NCBI GenBank assembly: GCA_025084515.1
Contig: JAJAGP010000250.1
Span: 434,001 to 498,000, forward strand
Direction of reading: 5' to 3'
DNA length: 64,000 nt
Origin: Ancistrus triradiatus
Taxonomy: Eukaryota > Chordata > Actinopteri > Siluriformes > Loricariidae
Below are positions 10,974-21,430 of the stretch, piece by piece. The notes under the pieces were generated by a model. It did no database searches. It was given only the letters and a program-made list of their open reading frames with translations, and was not told the DNA's origin. Every line of letters begins with the position of its first letter. Within the stretch, counting starts at the first letter, position 1. The position numbers and the translations under genes are program-made.

Positions 10974-11484
10974 GTTGCACGGACCTATCGGGAAGCTCCA
11001 GCATGATCAGATTGCTGATTGAACACAGCCGTGGGGCTTCTTATAAAAGTGCGCCCGCGAGAGAGACGGGTCGCGGATTATTGATGTTGTCATATGTCGG
11101 TTGTGTCTCTACACGCCACCTCTCGTCTCGCGTCCCTACGCACCTCATCTCTCTGCTTACCTGGCTATCGCATTCCTACGCGTTCTATCCTTGCTCCTCT
11201 ATGTTCGTCCTTGCCCCTTATGTCGCGCATCAGTTCAGGTATCGTTCTGTTTAGTCACTTCCGTGTTTGTTTCTTTTCACACTCGTTTTCCCTTCCGCGG
11301 TTTAGTTTTGTTGCGATACCCGTTTCGTTTTTCGTCCATGGCCGTTTTCCGGGCTTCGGCCCTTTTTTCGTTGTTACACCGTTTTCGGTTAGCTGTATGT
11401 GTTTTCTGTTGGGTGATTTAATAAATCATCCCTTTGTTTTGAACCTGCGTTCGTCTCACATTAGTCGCCCCTCCGTACGTTACA
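10974..11484 (+). repeat. 3' LTR of element 1 (lacking its first ~30 bp)
   Basis: It matches the solo LTR at 7255-7790 from 'gttgcacggacctatcggg' to the terminal GTTACA, with scattered substitutions and small indels. The TGTCACGGGCC start is missing and the preceding bases are internal-region sequence. The 5 bases after it (GTTGG) resemble the GTTTG target duplication of the solo LTR. Confidence 0.86.
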
Positions 11485-11785
11485 GTTGGCCCCTATTAAA
11501 ATGAAAGGCTAACCGGAAAATAAAAAATAAAGGGTTTTTTTTAGGACCCATTCCATATGAAAATGGTTTAAACCAAATAAAATTAAAACAAAAGGAAAAT
11601 AATAGTTTCAGACAAAAACAAAGTAAATAAAACAACAAAGAAAAAGGACTTCAGAGGATAGAACCCTGGGCAGACGTAGCTCCACTGCGGCAACAGCGTA
11701 ACCGGGTCTGCGACTGCGCAGAGCGACAGAACCCGAGCGAAGCGCTTGCGAAAGCGACTGACGGTTCTCCCATGGTTTCCGAAAG
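11485..11785. repeat. Flank segment F, second copy
   Basis: This is the counterpart of 7791-8088. The order of blocks is the same: A-rich, then 'ggacttcagaggatagaacc', then the CpG-rich half ending 'cccatggtttcc' at about 11780. Here the sequence continues into unique CpG-rich DNA, so this copy is the one in its normal context. Confidence 0.84.
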
Positions 11786-12010
11786 TATGAGTCGGACGCG
11801 AAGCGAAAAGACAAGGCTGATAAACAGCACAGCATCCTATTCAGATGCAATCGCGAGGGGAACATTTTATCCCCTGATCGCGAAGGAGGAAATGCGATGG
11901 GGTAGGGAGAGGGAGGAGGCGGGGCGTGCTTTGCCGCAGTGAGTGAGCCCAAAAAACAGCTGAGGAAGAACGGCAACCGGGAGCGCTATAATAGCTTGCC
12001 CTATACTAAA
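11650..12010. other. CpG-rich segment of unknown role
   Basis: It is markedly richer in CpG and GC than its surroundings, with words such as 'cccgagcgaagcgcttgcg' and 'aagcgactgacgg'. A partial palindrome built on TCGCGA and GGGGA/TCCCC lies at about 11850-11885. No convincing coding frame, TATA box or splice donor is evident. It could be a CpG island promoter, or part of an unrecognised element. Its first 140 bp are duplicated at 7950-8088. Confidence 0.45.
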
Positions 12011-12848
12011 TGTAAGCCTTGAACGGTTACCAAGCAGCCTCCTGACTGCCCATAGCTGCCGATCTACTAATCACCAGCTTACCTCTGTCCCTGACAAAAC
12101 AAAATAGTGCTGCGCGAGAATAAGCGCCGTATGAGGGCAAAAGAGTCTGCGATGCGGTGAATAAATGCCGATGATGCAACAACCTGTGTGGGCTAAAAGG
12201 TGTACTTATATAGCCCCAACAACAGATGTCGGCACTTAAAGCTCATTACGCCAAATAGGGGATGGTGCATGCTCGGTCGCGTTGAGCGTGCTCACGCCGC
12301 CAAAGTGAGTCCTCTAGCGTTACGAGCAAGGGTCAGCGTGACCACTAATAGTTTCTGCTTTTTAATTTTCTTACTCATAAAAAATATTTGTTTCCAGTTG
12401 TAATTTGTTATAATAGTGTTTTTTTCTTAGTTTCTTGCAAACTGTTTTTCTATTCTGTTCTTTGTAAACTTTTTGTCTGTCTGTTTCTTCTAATAAAATT
12501 CATTTTATTTACAGTTTCTGTTTCGCTTGAATGAGTTTGTTTTAGCCCTTTCAAAATAATATTTGCTTGTATTTTTTATTTTAGTGACTCTAAAATATTT
12601 TTAAAACATTTTCCTCATTTACATATCTTGTTTAAATATTGATTATTTTTGTTAATATTTTTTATTTCTGACTAAACATTCCTCATTTCTGTTTCCTTGT
12701 TTCTGATTTTATGTTCTTTCAATGTAAAGAATGAAAGAAAAGTCATTTCCTAGATTACTGTTTGAAGGATGGTGTGCATGGAAACGAGTCCTTATACACT
12801 CCACATGATGCTGAGATATATGTGAGCTGTCTCTATGGTAACAGGTGG

Positions 12849-12885
<37 letters not shown>

Positions 12886-13660
12886 TATGATGCAATAAGC
12901 CTGTCCTATGACTGTGGTGTATTTAAGCTCACTTTGATGCTCGTACCTCTGTTGTATTTAATGGTCTGATGCCTCTCTCCACTCAGAGCAGTGATTAAGT
13001 TCCAGCCCTCCATTGATCATCCTCCCTCCCTCCCTCATGCTCGTCACTAAATAAATAATGTCCATCCAGCAGGCTCCTCTTAATTGGACTCTTCTTGTGA
13101 ATGTGCTGGGTTGAGGCTGACCTTTGGGAAGTAAGTGTTGCTCGACCCATTCTTGCTCGCCAGAAAACTAATAGGAGAGGGAATCTGACAGAATCGGCGT
13201 GGAATCTCAGCTCATGCTGCCGCTGCAGAACAGCTTAACTGTTAGAGTACTGCACGCTTCGGAAATGGATACGCTGACGCCAAAACCATGCTGCTGAAAA
13301 GCGCCCTCGTAGCATGATTCTACCACCACCATGCTTCGCCTTTGCTTAGAGTATTATCCTCATGTTCCTTTAAATGCCACATCAGGTCAATTTTAGTAAC
13401 TTTACTTCTCTCGCTCTTTGATAAACACCTGATGGACTTCTGAAGTTCTGCTTAGATTGACCACTGGATTATTTCCATCCTCTCGGAAGAGTTTTCCAAA
13501 CCTGGGACACTCATAGCTTTAGAAATGGTTCATACCCGTGAACTTTATGGCTTGGTTTTGGTTCATATGCAGAATCAACTTGCTACTTGTCGAATTTTAA
13601 TCAATTTGCAAAATAAACCCATTTTGCCATTCTCATTATGGAATGACCTCCAGCACAGTG
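12011..13660. other. Unique sequence with T-rich tract and (TG)n
   Basis: 12340-12720 is T-rich and AT-rich. A pure TG dinucleotide tract runs from 12852 to 12883. No gene or family repeat is recognised in the remainder. Confidence 0.5.
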
Positions 13661-14495
13661 TGGATATCCCCCAAGCGGACACTAGATGACTGTGCCGACT
13701 TGGCTATTTTACCGGGATCCACACAGTGCACGCTATCGTGCACTCGCTCATTGATTGTATCACGGTTGTCATCAGCTGTCAGCGACGTTATTTAAGAGCC
13801 TGCTTTGGTGCTGACAGTGTTCCACCCTCATGTTTTTGTATTGTGATCACTTCTCATTGCGCCACGTTGACTCGAAACCTCACCCATCTCTCGCTCTTTA
13901 AAGAGCTTCCGCACTTTCTTGTTTTTTTTTGTGTTGGTTAGGGTGAGCGGACTGACTGAGTCCGTTTAGGGGCTCAGTTCTCATAGAGTCAGAAGGCGCA
14001 AGGTAACCTGTTGTTAGGGATAGATATAGTGTAGGGAAAGCCGTCATGCGTTTATTTTTGTGTTCTTTTAAAGATCGCTTCTGCGCCCCCATTTTTCTGT
14101 GCTCGCACGTCCGGGGGGATGTTAGCCCCCCTCCCTTCGCTTTCCTAATAGCGCGGATCTGAGCCTCTGTGTGTGTGTGTGGGCTAGCGGATCTCTCCTT
14201 CACACATGGAAGCTCGTTTTTGTTAGTTATTTGTTCATTTCTTCCTCAGTGATCTGGTGGCGCATTCGGTTTATTCACTTACCGACGCGTTCATCCGGGG
14301 TTCGATTCCCAGTCACTGAGGTTGCTTTCTTTATTGTTTTATTAATTTTTTCCATATCATGCACCACTGTTTTATTTCTTTATTTAAATTTTGGTTCAGC
14401 TATTCCATCTGGAGCTAACTGCATTTGCGTCCTCAAATCCCTTATTCTTTTGTTTTCACGGTTCGCTCTCATTTTTAATATGATGAACCGTTACA
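13661..14495 (+). repeat. 5' LTR of element 2 (with insertion)
   Basis: It is about 835 bp, against about 580 bp for its partner. The sequence matches the 3' LTR up to the 'gatcgcttc' block near 14081 and again from about 14337 ('ttattaattttt') to the terminal GAACCGTTACA. The ~255 bp between have no counterpart in the 3' LTR, where about 45 unrelated bp occupy the place. That unmatched stretch contains the tRNA-like sequence at 14246-14319. Confidence 0.8.
14246..14319 (+). ncRNA. tRNA-like sequence inside an LTR
   Basis: A 74-nt block opens with TCAGTGA and closes with TCACTGA, a perfect 7-bp acceptor-type stem. Before the closing strand lies a T-arm-like 'cggggttcgattcccag' with a canonical TTCGATT loop (the RNA polymerase III B box) and four of five stem pairs. 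Total length suits a tRNA. The D region is only roughly tRNA-like ('ctggtggcgcattcgg'), and the anticodon stem does not pair. It is more likely a tRNA-derived relic or SINE head than a working tRNA gene, so no anticodon is assigned. Confidence 0.5.
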
Positions 14496-14625
14496 GAAGG
14501 GTGGAACCAGTATTGGACCCGGCGTTAGCTCCTGGGACTTCCTATATGGAAGTCCCTAAGCACTGTTTGCTCATGTTACCGGGATCTCGGTTAGCCCTGG
14601 GGGGTCAAGTTGTCTTAGTTCAGGC

Positions 14626-15459
14626 GTGGCCCAGCTGTGGCAACTCGACCTTGTAGAGCTGCCCAGTCTCTGCTGCAGATGGCGTCGGTGTCCCACCCAG
14701 TCCAACCAGCTATTGCTGGCTCCAGCAATTCACCGGGAACCTGGGTTTAACCCTGCTGTTGCTCCCGACCCCCCTCAAAGGAGGTTCCTTCTCGCCGGCC
14801 ACTTGGACCATCCCGAGTTTTTTACATTACTCAGGGCAATGAGTTCGTGGCCACAAGTCAAGGAGTTTCGGGTTGCGGCCAATGAAAGTGGTCTAGACGA
14901 CCTTTTGCTCATGGCCGTGTTTCAGAAGGGCCTTGATGATAGGGAGGAGAATGCCCTGATCCTGTTCCTTCCTGCTTCCTCCCTGGCTGCGTTGTATGAT
15001 CTAGCTATTTGCACAGACGTGTCACTTAGATCCAGAGCTAGGGAGTGGGAGGTAAGAGCTTCCCCATCACCACCTCCTCTCATAGACCACCCTGGTCTTA
15101 GACCCAAACTTTCTCAAGAGCTACAGGGCATTCGGGAGCAGATCTCAACCCTAAGCAAGGTTCTCCTGATGCTGGGACCTCTAGCGCAATTAAGCTCTGT
15201 ACTTGAGCAGTTAGTGCCCCGTAGCGTCGTACCTGAACAGTTAGCGTCCTGTAGCTCTGTACCTGAGCACGCTGTGCCTGTAAGCTCTGTACTTAAGCAT
15301 GTCGCACCCCCAAGCTCTGTACCTAATCATGTTGGCTCCGTACCTGAGCAGTTAGTGCCCCGTGGCCTCATACTTGAGCAGTTAGCATCCCATAGCTCCA
15401 CACCTGAGCACGCTGCATGTGTAAGCTTGAGTATGTCGCGCCCCCAAGCTCTGTACTAG
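14626..15459 (+). CDS. Gag-like frame of LTR element 2
   Basis: An open frame of 277 codons lies between the LTRs. Residues ~55-145 look like the C-terminal half of a Gypsy-type capsid: a helix with 'WPQVKEFRVAANESGLDDLL', then a 'FQKGLDDREENALI' region and 'LYDLAICTDVSLRSRAREWE', matching the usual 'F...GL...L..LI..AI..D..LR.R..EW' pattern. Residues ~165-190 could form a coiled coil (LSQELQGIREQISTLSKVLL). From about residue 190 the protein is ten-residue repeats of the SSVPEQLAS type. The typical N-terminal capsid half is not evident, and there is no zinc knuckle. The frame stops at 15459, but repeats continue in another phase. Confidence 0.6.
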   Translation: MAQLWQLDLVELPSLCCRWRRCPTQSNQLLLAPAIHREPGFNPAVAPDPPQRRFLLAGHLDHPEFFTLLRAMSSWPQVKEFRVAANESGLDDLLLMAVFQKGLDDREENALILFLPASSLAALYDLAICTDVSLRSRAREWEVRASPSPPPLIDHPGLRPKLSQELQGIREQISTLSKVLLMLGPLAQLSSVLEQLVPRSVVPEQLASCSSVPEHAVPVSSVLKHVAPPSSVPNHVGSVPEQLVPRGLILEQLASHSSTPEHAACVSLSMSRPQALY

Positions 15460-15700
15460 TGCCGCAGCTAGTGCCACCCAGTTCCGAACCTGAGATTGCC
15501 GCATCCATTAGCTTCACACCGGAGCACCTCACCCCCCCAAGCTCTGTACTGGAGCATTTAGCGCCACCTAGCTCCATACCTGAGCTTGCCACGCCCATAA
15601 ACTCGTTACCTGAGCATTTAAGCTCCATATCTGAGCATTTAACGCTGCCTAGCTCTGCATACGTTTTGCACTGCGGCCACTGGCCCCCGCGCCATAGTCA
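15180..15700 (+). repeat. 30-bp tandem array in element 2
   Basis: Degenerate 30-bp units built on 'agctctgtacctgagca' encode ten-residue Ser/Val/Pro/Glu/His repeats. Fourteen or more copies are seen, the later ones in a shifted frame. A second, different tandem pattern ('cccgacccctgcaccat' and variants) follows at about 15700-15880. Confidence 0.8.
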
Positions 15701-16164
15701 CTCAGACCAATCCCTGCACCGCCATCGTTAGCCCTGACCCCCACGCCACAGTTGTTGGCCCCGACCCCTGCACCACTGTCACTCAGACCGATCCCCTCGC
15801 TGTGGTCATTGGTCCCGACCCCTGCACCATGGTCATTGGCTTCGGCTCCCACGCCATGGTCGCCTTTGCCAGCCTTGGTGCTGGGGCCCTTGGCATCTGT
15901 TTGCCTAGCCAGGTGCTTGGCGCTGACCTTTTTTGTAGGCTTGGTCAGGTCGGGTCTGGACCTTGAGCTGCCTGTGCCAAGCTCTGACCTTGAGTCGCCT
16001 GTGCTGGGCTCTGCCCCTGAGCAGCTTAAGGCCGGCCCCAGCCCAGAAGCCAGATTTATGCCTGGCTCGTGTGGTCCCATGCTCCCTTTTGGCCCTTGCG
16101 TCAGGGTTTGCCCTGCTTGTCAGGGTCCCCCGATATGAAACACACTCAACCCTGAACGTGTTCG

Positions 16165-16746
16165 TCAGGATAGAGTCCCCCAAGCGGACACTAGATGGCT
16201 GTGCCGACTTGGCTATTTTACCGGGATCCACACAGTGCACGCTATCGTGCACGCACTTATTGATTGCGGCACGATTGTCATCAGCTGTCAGCGACGTTAT
16301 TTAAGAGCTTGCTTTCCTCACTCTTTGCTCTGCGGATCGCCCCTTGCATTGCTTCGTGTTTTTGTACTGCGATCGCTTCTCATTGTGCCGCGTTGACTTG
16401 AGACCTCACCTATCTCTTGCTCTTTGAAGAGCTTCCGTGCTTTGTTGTGTTTTTGTGTTGGTTAGGGTGAGCGGACGGACTGAGGGGCTCAGTTCTTGTA
16501 GCATCAGGAGGCGCAAGGTTACCTGTTGTTGTTTTCTTTAGCGATCGCTTCCACTTTCTCTCCCCCTTGCTACTTGATGCTGCGTGCCATTTATTAATTT
16601 TTCCCTTTCTTGAACCACTGTTTTATTTCTTTATTTATATTTTGGTTCACCTATTCCATCTGGAGCTAACTGCATTTGGGTCCTCAAATCCCTTATTCTT
16701 TTGTTTTCATGGTTCACCCTCATTTTTAATATGGCGAACCGTTACA
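16165..16746 (+). repeat. 3' LTR of element 2
   Basis: The match to the 5' LTR runs from the 'cccccaagcggacactagat' block at 16176 to the terminal GAACCGTTACA at 16746, excluding the 255-bp region unique to the 5' copy. A TATA-like 'ttatttaagagc' lies at about 16300. The exact start is unclear because a second 'gtcagggtccccc' lies 50 bp upstream. Confidence 0.78.
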
Positions 16747-16751
16747 CATTA

Positions 16752-18425
16752 TGGATTATTCATCTGTGAAAATGATGATTTTATCCATTTACATTCGCAT
16801 CTATGTCTGAAAACTCCCCATTTTACGATGGTCCGGTTTATGATATTTTGAACTGGATGGAACCCGATGAGACACATAAATCCAGCAGAAACTCTGGATA
16901 ATCTGAATTCTTTTATAATAATAAATTGTAATAGGAAATAAAAATATCTCTTTTAACTTGTCCCGGTTGTAAACAGCTTCAAAACATGTGAAACAGCCAA
17001 TCACCTCTGAGGATCCATGAGCAGAGGTTGGACTTAATAGTTTAAGAGCAGAAGTGTACTTGCTTGCTTCTTTAGACTGTTCCAACTTGGTTGATGTGTT
17101 TAGAGACTTTCTGCATTACTTGTGATTTTGTGGCAGTTATGGCGTTCGGAAGTGTATGTGTATTTGTACTGAATTCCTTCTCAGTTGCACCTCCTCTTGA
17201 ATAAAATGAACCCCTGATAACGAGGTTTGCATGAGCACAACCAGGCTGCACGTTTAGCTCTAACCTGAGCGGAAAAGGGGCGAGTTACGTTTCACGGCCT
17301 GGACTGAAATTTATGATCGGGGTTGAGATGAAGGACACTCACCATCACACACTCTCGCTTAACATCGCTCACTGTCTGCTTACAGACAAATGCGAGTGTC
17401 ATCGCAGGCCCTTTACAGAGGTGCTCTGTCCTCTGCTGTCCTGCACTCGACAGCATCCAGCCCACACTGCAGGGGAGTAAAGAGAGGCTTAGACCTGTCA
17501 GAGCAGAGGGTCACAGTCAAACAGATGTGGTTATGTCTGTTTTTTAACAATATGAGGTTCAGGCAAATGAAGAGGATGGACAGGAATAAACAGAAGTGAT
17601 GATGAAGTCATTAAAAAAACCAAAAGTGTGAGACGAGAGTCAAATTAGTACAAATGCGCTTCTTAGATATTCATACATGTCCTGTTCACTGTAGCTCAGT
17701 AACGTTTTAACAAAGCTGTATAAACTCCATGTATAAAAAGCATGGACTTTACCCAACCGTCTGAACATTAAAGCGGCTGCTGCCTGGTGTTAAATACGCT
17801 CTCCTCTCAGTTCATGCATCTGGCATTTACCGCCGGTTACATAACGCAGACATTTATCCCAGAAAGCACTTTTGTCTCCTGAAAACACTCATAATTGAAT
17901 TAAAGACGTCTCTCGCTGCGTGATTATCTTCTGTTTGCCTTCCACGTCGTCTCTGTGAGTAAGAAACATCTCTGGATGAGACATAATAGCCGTCGTTGAG
18001 ATATTACGTGATGACTGACCCGAATAGAAGATGTGTCAGAAATAGAGAGCGTTATGAAACCACTAAGAAAATTCAACTGGGCACATCGGCAGCCAGAGAT
18101 CGTTTGTTCTCGAGAGAATTTAAGAAATCGGACTAATATGGCAGGTTGGAATGATGGAATTAAGGAATAGCACCTCTTATAGATGTGAGCCTACAATGGA
18201 AGTTAGGCCAAGGTCCAAGGCGCTTGGGTGGTAATAAAAACTCCCCAACTCCTAGCAGGGAATCTGTGGTGCCTCCAGCCTGATCGGGTGATACATGGGC
18301 ACAATTGGGCAAGTGTGAGAGAAAACATTCAAATTTCCAGCATCACTATATTAAGATTAAGATGCCAGAACGATTAGAATAAGTTTTAAAAATGTTTTAA
18401 CTGTTTGAGCTGATAGAAAGTCTGT
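16752..18425. other. Unique non-coding sequence
   Basis: No gene or repeat is recognised. A small ORF at 17390-17599 has no protein-like features. Confidence 0.45.
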
Positions 18426-18429
18426 GGCA

Positions 18430-18542
18430 GCCCAGAATGAGCTGAAAAACCTCCAGCCATGAGGTGGATGGGCTGCAACATTAAGGTCCTACCCAGTATA
18501 AGTACGGCATTCATATATAAAGCTCTCAGTGAGTGTATATAC
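18430..18542 (+). mobile_element. Tc1-like remnant (3' end)
   Basis: Decayed pieces resemble a fish Tc1 family. 'gaggtggatgggctgcaaca' near 18461 recalls its mid-gene coding block, and 'ggtcctacccagtataagta' followed by 'cagtgagtgtata' recalls its 3' terminus. No frame remains, and the assignment depends on remembered family resemblance. Confidence 0.4.
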
Positions 18543-18544
18543 AG

Positions 18545-19500
18545 AGAGACGGAGCTCCTGTGGATGTGCTCCGGCTTGGCTCGCAATTTTTAATGCTCAT
18601 GTGTATCGAACAAAAAGAGCGTCGGATCTCACGCTGGGCGGCAGCAGAGCGAGGGCTGCCAATCTGCTTCCCTATCCTGGCATGAAATCTTTGTGCCTCT
18701 CTGAAACCTGAAGCTGGAATTTATTTCACTAACCCGGGTAATTACACAGCGTTCTCAGTCATGGAAAAAATGCAGAACCCTGTAGCTCAGAAAATGACTC
18801 CGTAATGACGGCCGTAATGTTGCCGTTGGCACAGGCCGGGGGAGGCGGGTTAACTTGTGCCGGTGCTCTCCGGGCTCTAATTCACAAGGAAAATGGAAAG
18901 AACGACGGGAACAACGAGAGGGAAATCAGATTTGCGTAATTACAACTTTAATGCAAATGCGTCGACGTTGTCTTTATTCCTAATGAGCTTTGGACCGGGC
19001 ACAAAAAAATAGCTCCATCACTGAAACGAGCCAACTCCGTCACGTCAAAGAGGCTCATACTGAATTTTAACTTTTGGGTGCAGCTTCTTCACACTGGCAC
19101 GGGTTTGCTTCGGGTGCTGTGTATGCAAAGTTAAATAGAATTAATCAGTTAATTCTGATTTTTCTTTACATTTTTTCTTTATTATGCATCTGATCTACAA
19201 TCAGCACAACTCCCAATTCTGTACTTAAACCCTTATGTTATATTCAGTCGTCTTATCTGAGATCAGTGTATAACACCAGCTCTGACTGCTGTTCCCAGCA
19301 GTTTGACCATGAACGGATTATTTAGTTAGCGGCTTAGAGTTTCGACAGCTTGCACATTTCATTACACCAATTAAATCGAGATTTGTATCCGCAAGCTTGG
19401 CTTCTGCCTCTGAGGTTTTCCAGAAGCTCCCGAGCAGTGAGAGATGAGCTGAATGTCTAATTACCACGGGAATTCAGCTTTGTGAAATCAAATGCATCAT
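18545..19500. other. Unique sequence, possible conserved non-coding DNA
   Basis: There is no gene. The block at about 18880-19040 is balanced in composition, free of repeats, and contains an octamer-type word ATGCAAAT at about 18951 and homeodomain-like TAAT words. These are features seen in conserved enhancers, but nothing here proves conservation. Confidence 0.3.
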
Positions 19501-19507
19501 ACTCTGT

Positions 19508-19605
19508 TAGGTACACCTGTTCAACAGCTTGTTAACATAAATATCCAATCAGAATTAAGGGGGTCCAACCCGGTACTGGCAAGGTGTACCTAATAAAGTT
19601 AGCAA
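19508..19605 (+). mobile_element. Short Tc1 family D derivative
   Basis: A tiny element runs from 'gttaggtacacctgtt' to 'aaggtgtacctaataaagtt'. Both ends resemble the family D terminus at 63718, with the usual 3' sequence 'ggggtccaacccggtactgg' just inside. Nearly all of the interior has been lost. Confidence 0.55.
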
Positions 19606-20250
19606 TCCTCTGTACTCTCTTTTAGTGCAATAACATTAAAAATGCTTTGCTTTGCTTCAGCGCCTGTGCTGGGTAACATGAAAGATCGACTTTGCTTTAA
19701 TGCCAAACGTTCCTAGTGCCAATGACGCTACTGGGACAATCAGCTCCAGAACAAAAATGCCGTCACTCCTCCCATGCGAACACTTCCAGCACGTCTGCTA
19801 TTAGCTACAGCAAAGGACATTAAAGCTGTAAAGCTTCAAAATGCTAGCAATCCAGAACGTTTAACATCCTTCAGCTCATCAGCAAATTTATCAGCCTGTC
19901 ATAATGGTTTCTGCCGAGTCATATCCTGTTTGGACTGAGTCGTGACTCTGTTTATGCCTCTTTGAGGCTTTATGTTTTTATGATCTATAATTAACAGAGA
20001 TGCAGCGCCCCCGCTCCCGAAGTCAGGAGGGAAATGCCGCAAAACCGATTCATCCAAGAATCGAAAAATAATAGGTGTCATACTTAATTCCTTGGAATGA
20101 GTAACAATAATCCTCATCTCTGTGGGGTCACTCGTGGTCAGGACATGTTGGGGTATCGGTAACGACACACTGCAATCTCCCGAAGGCTCCCAAAAAAGAT
20201 TTAGACATGCTAACTTATTAAGCACAGACGCCACTTTTTTATTTGCATAT
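19606..20250. other. Unique non-coding sequence
   Basis: I see nothing that can be assigned. Confidence 0.4.
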
Positions 20251-20254
20251 GCTG

Positions 20255-20400
20255 GACCTGGGTTAGGGTTAACATTAGCGCTTTTCAGCTATATGGTACC
20301 TACTCGACTTGACATGGTATGACTTTTTTGGTTTTCCACTATGTAAATCTGGTACCTGGTACCTAGAAACAGGTACTTTTTTTGAGGTTTAGTCTGTTTG
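20255..20400. mobile_element. Possible hAT-type element end (decayed)
   Basis: Clustered GGTACC words with 'ggttttccactatgtaaatc' recall the terminus of an abundant fish hAT-like element in which a 'ttttccat' block precedes 'ggtacc' words. No partner end or 8-bp duplication was found. Confidence 0.3.
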
Positions 20401-20739
20401 TCAGAATGTGTTGGTGAATAAATGCCTTATTTTTTAAAATAAACATTAAAAGTCTTAATGTACTGTTTTAATAAAATATTCACGATGATATAAATCAATA
20501 AAACAGTGCAAAAATGCTGGGGGAAGTGATTCACGTGAAAACTGATGGGAAAAGACGGGACAAAAAAGGAGCCCTTTGTAATCCTGTTTTATATGTTGTT
20601 TTATTACCAGCAATTTAACCCTGTTTTTTGTGGTCTATTGTGGGCGGGGCCTGTGCCTGAAAACTGAGGGTGCAGGGGGCAAGTGTGCCCCGGATGGGAT
20701 GCAAATCCATGAGAGGTGTTGGAATATGATGCTAAATAC

Positions 20740-21430
20740 TACATACTGTATAATAATCATTAAAGATTGGATGTACAGTCTGTAACTGCTTTATTATATA
20801 TTCATATGGAAGATTATGGAAAATGACAAGGTACAGAAAAAGGAAAACTTTCACTGAATAATTCTTTTGACCTTCAGCTACAATTATAAGTTTCCAGTAG
20901 GTATGGTATATTGTCTTTATAGATAATTTAAAACTTCTTCATTACAGATACTCATATGGGAAATGATATGGGACAAAAAAAAAGATTTCTTTTTTTTTTT
21001 CAAAGATACTTAATGTCATTATAAATATCCAAGAACTGCTTTATTCAACAGCCACATGTATTGTGGGTTAAATAATGAGAGAGAGGTTAAATAATGTTGT
21101 CGAAAAGTTAGTACATGTAATATTTACTACTAATAAACATATTTAATGTCTTTATAAATATTCAAAAACTGCTTTATTAAAGATAGTCACATATGGTAAA
21201 TGACAGCGGACAAATAATGAATTACTAAATTAATTTTTTTGTTAAACAGTCTTGTTATGGAAGGATGTAGAGATGTTGGAATGTTATTACATGTAATATT
21301 TACATTACTTAATGTACTTGAAATAAATGTACTTAATGTCTGTAAATATTCAAGGACTGCTTTATTAAAGACAATCTTGCATTATGGGAAATGACGGGGG
21401 ACAAAAAACAAATTAAATACGTTTAACTTT
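20740..21430 (+). repeat. Diverged long-period tandem repeat
   Basis: A composite block recurs five times at irregular spacing of about 100-190 bp. It contains 'aactgctttatta' (near 20780, 21030, 21168, 21356, and a variant at about 20932), followed within 20-40 bp by 'catatgggaaatgaca' and 'ggacaaa' variants. It is an old minisatellite-like array, AT-rich with no coding. Confidence 0.6.

Larger units (their letters stand above)
8092..11484 (+). mobile_element. Gag-only LTR retroelement 1 (rearranged)
   Basis: In order: the last 62 bp of the LTR (8092-8153), a short leader, a Gag-like frame from 8169, long tandem-repeat coding arrays to about 10020, an 11-G polypurine tract at 10077-10087, the first 146 bp of an LTR (10091-10236), a second array of 27-bp units (10237-10870), and most of an LTR (10974-11484). 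No protease, reverse transcriptase, RNase H or integrase motif is visible on either strand. It is therefore a non-autonomous element, apparently of Ty3/Gypsy type judging from the Gag fold signature. The missing 5' LTR body and the nested 3' LTR show that it is rearranged. Confidence 0.8.
13661..16746 (+). mobile_element. Gag-only LTR retroelement 2
   Basis: Two related direct repeats (13661-14495 and about 16165-16746) enclose a 1.65-kb interior with a Gag-like frame and 30-bp tandem coding repeats. Both LTRs share 'cggacactagatg' near the start, 'cagcgacgttatttaagagc' (a TATA-like box) and the end GAACCGTTACA. A 5-mer, CATTA, follows the 3' LTR (16747-16751) and also lies at 13634-13638. 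If that is the target duplication, the 5' end is at 13639, but the first ~20 bp would then have no match in the 3' LTR, so the left boundary is uncertain. No pol motifs are visible. Confidence 0.75.

Noticed and set aside
10233..11022. Minus-strand 178-codon and plus-strand 261-codon repeat proteins
   Set aside because: Both are translations of the 27-bp array that interrupts the 3' LTR. There is no separate promoter or non-repeat domain.
14246..14319. Functional tRNA gene
   Set aside because: The acceptor and T arms are good, but the anticodon stem does not pair and it lies in a 5' LTR insertion. Kept only as tRNA-like.
20266..20280. TTAGGGTTAA resembling telomere repeat
   Set aside because: A single occurrence only, with no array.
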